A stretch of 5,616 nucleotides of DNA, taken from positions 1 to 5,616 of the forward strand of contig VXPI01000016.1 in the NCBI GenBank assembly GCA_009839585.1, written 5' to 3'. The position numbers and the translations under genes are program-made. Below are positions 1-4,721 of the stretch, piece by piece. The notes beneath the pieces were generated by a model that had not been told where the DNA came from, made no database searches, and saw only the letters and a list, made by a program, of their open reading frames with translations. Numbering within the stretch: the first letter of the stretch is position 1; every line of letters begins with the position of its first letter. Source of the DNA: Gammaproteobacteria bacterium. GTDB taxonomy: Bacteria > Pseudomonadota > Gammaproteobacteria > Arenicellales > Poriferihabitantaceae.

Positions 1-899
1 AATCCGAAGCGGTTTGCTGTCTGGTTAATGACGATCGAGATTTTCTGACTGATTCTGGGATCAATTTGAGCATCTCTCAACTCGCGCAACTCAAAATGAA
101 AATCCTGATATCGTTGCTCCAGTTCATAGAGAAGGCGGTTAAGGCTGGAGACCATGATCCCAAATTCATTGCGGGCACGCATCGCCAGTCGGGGCGTGAA
201 CGTTCCCCTGGATCCCGATTCAAAAACCCGGTGGACATGTGCCGTTGGCGCCAGAATATTGCGGCTCATGAACAGATTCAGAATTTCGATAGTGGCCACC
301 ATCGAAACCAGTATGACTGCGATGATCTCAAATACAATAGTGAAAAGCTGCCTGCGTATATTTTCCGTGCTGACACCAACATGCAGGGTGGCAACCGGAT
401 TACCATTAACGTGGATGGGGAAGCGACTATCCAGGTATTCGGCGATTTCCTCCGTAAAATGCGAACCCTGGCTCCCATACGGGTGTCTCTGCAATTCTTC
501 CATCAGGGAATTGATGACGCCTTGCGGAGTGTTGTATTGGAACAACACTCCCTCGTTGAGGTCGACAATAGCCAGATACTGCAGGTCGGTGTTTGAGTCA
601 AGGGTAGATTGAAAGAAATCGTTGACGCCGATCAGTTCATTGACCGGGATGCCGAGTTCCTGACTGGCATAGGTGATTTGTGAACTCAGTGCCGTGCCTA
701 CGGCAACGGCCTTTTGATTCAACTGCGGGCTTAATGCCTCCTCAAATCGATCCAGAGCGAACCATGAGATTATGACCTGACTGAGCAACATGATCGCGCT
801 TCCGAGCAACAGAAGGCGAATATACAACCCCCTTTGCGGAGTCGGTGTTGGCGACCTGTCTTGATTGACGGGTTCGGGCGCTTCACTGCTCTGGATCAA
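1..899 (-). CDS. HAMP-domain transmembrane sensor protein, C-terminus beyond window
   Basis: This reading frame stays open for 299 codons to the left edge, so the C-terminus is missing. Visible layout: a polar, proline-rich cytoplasmic start (residues 1-25), membrane segment 1 (about 26-48), an extracytoplasmic domain (about 50-183), membrane segment 2 (about 185-210), then a HAMP linker (about 208-262) with the typical proline after the membrane (ILAP) and the conserved NEFG turn at 244-247. A charged helical stretch that looks like coiled coil follows. HAMP domains pass signals from a periplasmic sensor to a cytoplasmic output module; that module is not in view, so kinase, cyclase, chemoreceptor or transporter fusion cannot be distinguished. 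The start is inferred as TTG at 899-897. It overlaps the upstream stop (TTGA), follows GAGGG/AAGGA-like bases, and no ATG lies before membrane segment 1. Family-level call only; the ligand is unknown. Confidence 0.85.
   Translation of the reverse strand, partial: MIQSSEAPEPVNQDRSPTPTPQRGLYIRLLLLGSAIMLLSQVIISWFALDRFEEALSPQLNQKAVAVGTALSSQITYASQELGIPVNELIGVNDFFQSTLDSNTDLQYLAIVDLNEGVLFQYNTPQGVINSLMEELQRHPYGSQGSHFTEEIAEYLDSRFPIHVNGNPVATLHVGVSTENIRRQLFTIVFEIIAVILVSMVATIEILNLFMSRNILAPTAHVHRVFESGSRGTFTPRLAMRARNEFGIMVSSLNRLLYELEQRYQDFHFELRELRDAQIDPRISQKISIVINQTANRFG
896..899 (-). other. TTGA stop/start overlap between the two sensor genes
   Basis: On the minus strand the upstream gene ends GAA AAT TGA, and the downstream frame starts with TTG sharing the last T of the AAT codon and the first two bases of TGA. 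An AAGGA sits 3 bases before the TTG, and a GAGGG lies further upstream within the end of the first gene. Such 4-base overlaps normally indicate translational coupling and balanced synthesis of partner proteins. The TTG assignment is inference. Confidence 0.6.
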
Positions 900-1687
900 T
901 TTTCCTTACCCTCATCCAGAGATCGGGCTTTCATAATCGTCAAGTCCATTTCCCTGTTGGTGGACAGAACCCTGGAGATGAATTGGCGAAAAATCGGTGT
1001 TCGTATGTTCTTGTCCCACTGTATTTCTTCATTGTCCGTTTTCTTATTGGTTCTTACGATATCCATGATTTTTCCCATCGACCTGTACTCGCTGCATAGT
1101 CGACCGAGAATGAACATGGCGCTGAAGAATGCTACAAGAATCGTGATCAGGGTTGCAATTGAGTTGACGGTAATCAGGCGCTGGGCTTGATTCCATATGT
1201 TCTGATCCAGCAAGATGCGGGAATATCGCAGCACTACTGCGCCGACATCCTGTCCCAGGTTATTCTTGATTGACACGCCCACAACCCCGGCAGTTCTTTC
1301 CTGCAGTGCCCAGGAGGAGCTCGCTGAATTCAGTCGCCAGCTATTGATCCAATCCTCCGGGACCAGATCGGATACGGAACTCGAATCCGAGCTGTGCAGA
1401 ACCACACCATGGCTGTCAAAAACCTCGATGGAGAGAATCTGGTCATCTGAAATCTGGTACCCTTCCAGTACCTGGGTGATTTCCAGGTTTTCCAGAAACA
1501 ACCCGAGGTCCAGTTGAGTCTGGATGCCGTTTCTGATTTCACCGGTCACGAATTCAAATCTCGAATTGATGAGCGTTGAAAATGTTTGACCGAATTTATG
1601 GAGGCTAAGGGCACTGGTAATAACAATGCCAACAACCAGAATCGGTACCAGAACCAGCGCAGTTCGAAATGCAAAACTAAAAAACAT
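896..1687 (-). CDS. Two-TM sensor-like membrane protein without a visible output domain
   Basis: A 263-aa protein. Membrane segment 1 spans about residues 8-29, an extracytoplasmic domain about 31-168, and membrane segment 2 about 171-195, followed by a polar cytoplasmic tail of about 65 residues. The outer domain has a Cache-like flavour: a helix ending in LDLGLFLENL (59-68), then a strand pattern SIEVFDSHGVVLHSSD (86-101) and a tryptophan-containing segment (EDWINSW, 111-117). This pattern is familiar from periplasmic halves of bacterial signalling receptors, but the assignment is from memory of the fold pattern and no ligand residue is identifiable. The tail is HAMP-sized but lacks a clear HAMP signature, and no kinase, GGDEF, EAL or methyl-accepting domain follows. 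The stop overlaps the TTG start of the next sensor gene, so the two are probably co-translated. ATG 1687-1685 is the natural start because the membrane segment begins at once, although no good Shine-Dalgarno is seen. Confidence 0.85.
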   Translation of the reverse strand: MFFSFAFRTALVLVPILVVGIVITSALSLHKFGQTFSTLINSRFEFVTGEIRNGIQTQLDLGLFLENLEITQVLEGYQISDDQILSIEVFDSHGVVLHSSDSSSVSDLVPEDWINSWRLNSASSSWALQERTAGVVGVSIKNNLGQDVGAVVLRYSRILLDQNIWNQAQRLITVNSIATLITILVAFFSAMFILGRLCSEYRSMGKIMDIVRTNKKTDNEEIQWDKNIRTPIFRQFISRVLSTNREMDLTIMKARSLDEGKEN

Positions 1688-1740
1688 ACTGTGCTATCTT
1701 GTTATGGAGGTGTAAACAAGCATTGGTGCCGTATCAGGAA

Positions 1741-1777
1741 ATGGCAGTTTTGTTTCGGAAAGCGAAACTAATGCCAT
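1741..1777. repeat. Imperfect palindrome / hairpin upstream of the sensor operon
   Basis: ATGGCA (1741-1746) pairs with TGCCAT (1772-1777), and GTTTCG (1752-1757) pairs with CGAAAC (1763-1768). The centre is GAAAG, and the bulges are 5 and 3 bases. It lies 54-90 bases upstream of the first sensor gene, so it could be an operator or a leader hairpin. There is no T-tract, so it is not a standard terminator. The function is inferred only from position and symmetry. Confidence 0.45.
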
Positions 1778-1992
1778 AGGCAAGAGCGATCTTCAAGGGC
1801 GATCTTGTTGATTATGAAGCGGCTTTGCAGTCTCCTGAATGTTTCTTGTACAGTCATGGAACTGGCTTATGGTTCTGGATATTTGGTCTTGGTCGGCCCC
1901 ACCAAACCTGAGACATAAGGGCTAGCGCCAATCCGAGAGTGCATGCCATAGGTATCTCCTTATTCAGCTTCGGTCAATCAAATTGTACTGTG

Positions 1993-1998
1993 ATTATA
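1993..1998 (-). promoter_or_regulatory. Possible -10 box (TATAAT) for the sensor operon
   Basis: The minus strand reads a perfect TATAAT within a strongly AT-rich block (AAAAAAATATATAATC). No good -35 box is present at 16-18 bases; the best is a poor AATCAA/GAATCA. If used, it would give a leader of about 300 bases to the sensor gene start at 1687 that includes the 1741-1777 hairpin. Weak evidence, because AT-rich DNA gives such boxes by chance. Confidence 0.2.
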
Positions 1999-2364
1999 TA
2001 TTTTTTTCGGAAAGTTGATTCATGCTGCGAAAGATTTTTTCATGGTACGGTTTTCGGCGGAGTTGCCGTGTTTTATTGCTGTTTCGAGAATCCCAATCTA
2101 TATTTGTCTTGTTCAGACAGGTGGCGGGTTCATCCTCCGGACGAAGAATACTGTGAATTGATGGTATCATTTCCACGCTCTTTTTTGGCGTTGATTGCCG
2201 ATTGTGAAAACAAGTCTACCTGATGACCTTGCGGACCAAGTGAAATTCATGATGGATGTACCCTTATGCGATTTTCTGCGTTGAACAAGCGTTCGGAAAT
2301 TTTTCTATGCGCGTTTCGTGCCGTTATCTATCTCGGTAATGCTGATTTGGATCGTATTGGATCA

Positions 2365-2409
2365 ATGGAACCGTCCGTTTGTCCGAATCATACGGTGATA
2401 CGCCAATGA
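2365..2409 (+). other. Possible 14-codon leader ORF before the aminotransferase
   Basis: An ATG at 2365 opens a 14-codon frame (MEPSVCPNHTVIRQ) whose TGA at 2407-2409 overlaps the ATG of the aminotransferase at 2406 as ATGA. The overlap would allow translational coupling. There is no clear Shine-Dalgarno before 2365 (only GGA, 3 bases away) and the peptide has no run of a regulatory amino acid, so chance is the likelier explanation. Confidence 0.15.
2394..2398 (+). promoter_or_regulatory. Ribosome-binding site choosing the ATG at 2406
   Basis: GGTGA is placed 7 bases before ATG 2406. The alternative upstream TTG at 2379 has no comparable purine-rich site (upstream bases are pyrimidine-rich CCGTCCGT), which supports the shorter, 398-aa product. 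Confidence 0.5.
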
Positions 2410-3602
2410 GATTTTCAGGGCTGACCAGTCGCATTGCAGGCAAAAGCGCCGATTCCTGGGAAACCCATTACGAAGCTCTTGCCAGATCACAGGCCGGTGA
2501 AGACATCATCATGCTGTCTGTCGGGCAGGAATCGGATCAACTGACGGATGACAGGATTGTTGAGGAAGCGGTTCAGAGCTTGCGGTCAGGCCGGCACCAC
2601 TATACCCCGGTTCAGGGAGAACTAGCTCTTCGCAAGGCAATTGCTGCGCGGCATTCCGAACTGACGGGGCAATATGCCAACGAAGACCAGTGTTCGGTAT
2701 TTTCCGGGGCGCAAAATGCCCTGTTTGCTGTATCCCAATGTGTCCTCGAGCATGGCGATGAAGTGATCCTTGTCGAGCCCTATTATTCAACGTATCCAGC
2801 GACCTTTTCATGCAGTGGTGCGACGCTGGTATCTGTCCGTCCCAGCAGCAACATGCAGATAAATCCTGAAGACGTGACCGGTGCAATCACTGACAAGACT
2901 CGTGCCATCGTTGTCAATTCGCCCAATAATCCGGTTGGTTCGGTGTATACCAGGGAGCAGTATGAACCCATCGTCAGGGCCTGTAGCGACCGGAAGATAT
3001 GGTTGATCAGCGACGAAGTCTATCTGGAAATGCTGGCCCCGGAAGACCGGGTAAGCCCTGCCGGACTTCCGGGTGCCGATGAGATATGCGTAACCGTCTC
3101 AAGCCTGTCGAAATCCCATCGAATGACCGGGTGGCGTGTTGGGTGGGCAGTCGGTCCCAGAGAATTAATGCAACACCTGTACAATCTGACGTTGTGCATG
3201 ATTTATGGTTTGCCGCCATTCATTATGGATGCTGCAACCTTTGCGTTACAGATGGATTCGAACATTGCCGATATTGTGCGTGAAAGCATGGACCGTCGAC
3301 GCAAAATTGTGGCCGGTCTTCTGTCGGGTCTTCCCAATGTCCGAATCCTTCCAGCATCCGGAGGCATGTTTGCGGTGCTGGATGTCAGAAATCTAGGTAC
3401 AGGCAGTATGGAGTTCACGCGCCGGCTTCTGGATCAATATCGGGTGAGCCTGTTGCCATGTGACGGATTTGGTGACTCTGGCGAGGGATTGGTTCGCATC
3501 AGCCTGGCGGTTGAGGATGGGCTGTTTGAGGAGGCATGCCAGAGGATTCGGGCATTTGTGCTGGGTTTATCCGCAATCCGGACTACGAATCAGGATGGCT
3601 GA
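2406..3602 (+). CDS. PLP-dependent class I/II aminotransferase, AruH (arginine:pyruvate transaminase)-like
   Basis: A 398-aa fold-type I aminotransferase. PLP-site residues, numbered from ATG 2406: N175 in NSPNNPVG, D203 and Y206 in SDEVY, the Schiff-base K236 in SSLSKSHRMTGWR, R244, and the substrate-carboxylate R364 in LVRISL. It is colinear by recall with Pseudomonas AruH: the start MRFSGLTSRIAG, SSLSKSHxMTGWRVGW and the NLTLCMIYG region all correspond. AruH transfers the amino group of arginine to pyruvate to open the arginine transaminase route. The ATG is preferred over an in-frame TTG at 2379 because it matches the family N-terminus and has GGTGA 7 bases upstream. Oddity: the usual GDPDFxTP loop after the first strand is replaced by GQESDQLTDD (residues 40-49), so the substrate may differ from arginine. 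No arginine-pathway partner (aruI-like) is in view. Class confidence is high; substrate confidence is low. It is cytosolic and convergent with the LOG gene. Confidence 0.93.
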   Translation: MRFSGLTSRIAGKSADSWETHYEALARSQAGEDIIMLSVGQESDQLTDDRIVEEAVQSLRSGRHHYTPVQGELALRKAIAARHSELTGQYANEDQCSVFSGAQNALFAVSQCVLEHGDEVILVEPYYSTYPATFSCSGATLVSVRPSSNMQINPEDVTGAITDKTRAIVVNSPNNPVGSVYTREQYEPIVRACSDRKIWLISDEVYLEMLAPEDRVSPAGLPGADEICVTVSSLSKSHRMTGWRVGWAVGPRELMQHLYNLTLCMIYGLPPFIMDAATFALQMDSNIADIVRESMDRRRKIVAGLLSGLPNVRILPASGGMFAVLDVRNLGTGSMEFTRRLLDQYRVSLLPCDGFGDSGEGLVRISLAVEDGLFEEACQRIRAFVLGLSAIRTTNQDG

Positions 3603-3610
3603 AGGGTTTT

Positions 3611-3642
3611 GGCGCAGGCATTCAGGGATAGCATGCCCAGCC
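3611..3642. terminator. Weak stem-loop in the convergent gap
   Basis: GGC (3611-3613) with GCC (3640-3642) and GGCAT (3617-3621) with ATGCC (3633-3637) can form an interrupted stem around an 11-base loop. It lies in the 44-base gap between two convergent genes, where a bidirectional terminator is expected. No T-tract follows on either strand, so intrinsic termination is unproven; it may only be a pausing structure. Confidence 0.25.
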
Positions 3643-3646
3643 GGGT

Positions 3647-4228
3647 TCAGGGTTTATTGTTACCCGCCGGGGTCCAGTGTTCGATCTGGTCCAGTAGGCT
3701 GTCAGGAGAATCATCAATACGAAACAGGTGACGATGTTTGGGATTGATGAATCCTGTTTCAATGGCATGTTCAATGAATGCAGCCAGAAATCCATAGTAT
3801 CCCTCGATATCCAAAATTCCGATTGGCTTGTCATGGATTTTGAGTTGAGACCATGTGACCGCCTCAAGCAATTCCTCAAATGTTCCGAACCCACCCGGTA
3901 GTGCAATGAATCCATCCGAAAGGGATGACATGACCTCTTTTCGCTGATGCATGTTCTTGACCGTGATCAGTCTGGTGATTCCCGGGTGATCATGTTCATG
4001 GTCAAACAGTACTTCAGGGATTACGCCGGTTACTTTTCCCCCTGCTTCCAGAACGGCATCTGCGACCGTTCCCATCAACCCCATGCTGGAACCCCCATAC
4101 GTCAAATTCATGTTCCGTTTTCCGATGGCATGACCGAGTGCAGTCGCAGCTTCGGTGTATGCAGGGCCATTGCCGGGTTTGGACCCGCAAAATACACAAA
4201 GTTGTTTTACAGTGGAGGTTTTGGCCAT
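3647..4228 (-). CDS. LOG family (TIGR00730) Rossmann-fold phosphoribohydrolase
   Basis: A 193-aa protein of the Lonely Guy / 'lysine decarboxylase-like' family, a typical length for the short type. These enzymes hydrolyse N6-modified or plain nucleoside 5'-monophosphates to the free base and ribose 5-phosphate; in plants and some bacteria this activates cytokinins. Visible motifs: the N-terminal CVFCGSKPG strand-turn (11-19), LTYGGSSMGLMG (42-53), the MHQRK segment with R96 (93-97), and the signature PGGFGTFEE (111-119) with catalytic E118. It is soluble and cytosolic. ATG 4228-4226 is chosen because family members begin a few residues before this first strand. An in-frame ATG at 4336 would add 36 residues of unlikely composition and would run through the promoter and hairpin. 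AGGA lies only one base from the ATG, so initiation may be weak. The bacterial physiological substrate is uncertain; lysine decarboxylase activity should not be assumed. Confidence 0.95.
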   Translation of the reverse strand: MAKTSTVKQLCVFCGSKPGNGPAYTEAATALGHAIGKRNMNLTYGGSSMGLMGTVADAVLEAGGKVTGVIPEVLFDHEHDHPGITRLITVKNMHQRKEVMSSLSDGFIALPGGFGTFEELLEAVTWSQLKIHDKPIGILDIEGYYGFLAAFIEHAIETGFINPKHRHLFRIDDSPDSLLDQIEHWTPAGNNKP

Positions 4229-4243
4229 ATCCTGAAAAATTCT

Positions 4244-4254
4244 TTCAACTTGAA
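4244..4254. repeat. 11-base palindrome TTCAAcTTGAA in the LOG leader
   Basis: This is a perfect palindrome around a central base, located 16-26 bases upstream of the LOG start codon. It repeats the TTCAAC element that also caps the neighbouring stem-loop, so the two could be bound by the same regulator or compete in RNA folding. The role is inference. Confidence 0.4.
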
Positions 4255-4261
4255 TCAGACA

Positions 4262-4292
4262 TTCAACGCATGCCGGTATGGCGTGCGTTGAA
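4262..4292. promoter_or_regulatory. Strong 13-bp stem-loop in the LOG gene leader
   Basis: Arms TTCAACGCATGCC (4262-4274) and GGCGTGCGTTGAA (4280-4292) enclose the 5-base loop GGTAT. All 13 positions pair, with one non-Watson-Crick position (a G-U wobble as plus-strand RNA, A/C as minus-strand RNA). It begins about 12 bases downstream of the likely LOG transcription start and ends about 33 bases before the start codon. No T-tract follows on either strand, which argues against a terminator. It could be an RNA-stability or translation-control hairpin, or an operator for a dimeric regulator read as DNA. Confidence 0.6.
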
Positions 4293-4310
4293 AAAGTGTA
4301 AGCGCAATGG

Positions 4311-4316
4311 ATTATA
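4311..4316 (-). promoter_or_regulatory. -10 box (TATAAT) of the likely LOG promoter
   Basis: The minus strand reads CTTATAATCC with a perfect TATAAT. Candidate -35 elements are weak: ACCTTG at 17 bases, or TTGCGC at a short 14-base spacing. The expected start site is near 4304, giving a leader of about 75 bases that opens almost directly into the 13-bp hairpin. Its position upstream of ATG 4228 supports that start. Confidence 0.45.
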
Positions 4317-4707
4317 AGGCAGATGATACCGCGCAAGGTCTCGATTCAGGAACTCTATTTCGTGCATTGTCGACGGGAGGTATCGCATATACAGGCTAGC
4401 AGGGGAAAACGCATCAGGACCGACGCTTGTCTCACGCCAGTAGCGCGTGATATGCAGTGTTTCAGGCCAGTCTCAGGGTAGACAGGTTATGCCATATGGT
4501 TTCAGGCGATGTCTGGTGGCTGTCATTCTTCAGAAATTCGTTAAATCCACTCACTCCTGCAAATGGCCTGGAAATAAATCAGTAGCCGCAATCCGCATTC
4601 ATTAATGACTGGACTTTGTGGCCAAATCGTCTCACTTGTCCAACTCGAAGTAACGGGATTTCTGTTCTCTCTCTTCATGAGTGCCGCTAAAATTGGTGTT
4701 TCAATTC

Positions 4708-4713
4708 AAGGGG
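4708..4713 (+). promoter_or_regulatory. Shine-Dalgarno AAGGGG for the dehydrogenase
   Basis: AAGGGG lies 8 bases before ATG 4722, a near-ideal spacing that fixes the start of the downstream gene. Confidence 0.7.
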
Positions 4714-4721
4714 TACAAGTC

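Larger units (their letters stand above)
1688..2405. other. Long intergenic region between divergent genes
   Basis: About 700 bases separate the start of the minus-strand sensor gene from the start of the plus-strand aminotransferase. Short open frames exist on both strands (for example plus 1939-2223 and minus 1994-2176). Their products are rich in Cys, Phe and Ser or otherwise of random composition, have no recognisable domain and lack convincing ribosome-binding sites. The region is visibly more AT-rich than the flanking genes, especially around 1980-2050. It holds the palindrome at 1741-1777, a direct repeat GCGATCTT (1786-1793 and 1799-1806), and recurring TTCGGAAA motifs. A weak plus-strand promoter-like pair is TTGAAC (2281-2286) with TCTATG (2304-2309, 17-base spacer), which could serve the aminotransferase. 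No tRNA or known riboswitch was recognised. Confidence 0.6.
4229..4721. other. Intergenic region between divergent LOG and dehydrogenase genes
   Basis: About 490 bases without a believable gene; no ORF on either strand shows a domain or good initiation signals. The left third holds the LOG promoter and leader structures described separately. The rest contains a small inverted repeat TCACGC/GCGTGA (4432-4437 and 4445-4450), a 9-base direct repeat GTTTCAGGC (4459-4467 and 4499-4507, exactly 40 bases apart), and a -10-like TAAAAT (4688-4693, plus strand). The last has no good -35 box but is well placed for the dehydrogenase gene, giving a leader of about 20 bases. No known RNA family was recognised. 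Confidence 0.55.

Noticed and set aside
66..612. Two long plus-strand frames opposite the HAMP sensor gene
   Set aside because: The minus strand carries an uninterrupted 299-codon frame with two membrane segments and a HAMP motif; the plus frames have no domain and are antisense shadows.
1786..1806. GCGATCTT direct repeat (two copies, 13 bases apart) as a CRISPR or mobile-element trace
   Set aside because: Only two short copies, with no further units, terminal inverted repeats or transposase nearby.
1994..2176. 60-codon minus-strand open frame (GTG start)
   Set aside because: Hydrophilic and not obviously absurd, with a weak AAAAAAGAG upstream, but there is no recognisable family and it ends in the AT-rich promoter-like block. 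Support is insufficient.
1939..2223. 94-codon plus-strand open frame in the intergenic region
   Set aside because: The product is rich in Cys, Phe and Ser with no domain-like pattern, no clear ribosome-binding site and unusual codon use. It looks like a chance frame in AT-rich DNA.
2379..2405. Nine-residue extension of the aminotransferase from TTG 2379
   Set aside because: ATG 2406 has GGTGA at 7 bases and its first residues (MRFSGLTSRIAG) line up with the AruH N-terminus; the TTG has no ribosome site.
4262..4292. Intrinsic terminator at the 13-bp stem-loop
   Set aside because: Neither strand has a T-tract directly after the stem, and no gene ends next to it. It lies between two divergent starts.
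4229..4336. 36-residue N-terminal extension of the LOG protein from ATG 4336
   Set aside because: The extension has no similarity to the family, is Cys- and Ile-rich, and would be encoded by the TATAAT box and the hairpin. The start at 4228 matches the normal family N-terminus.
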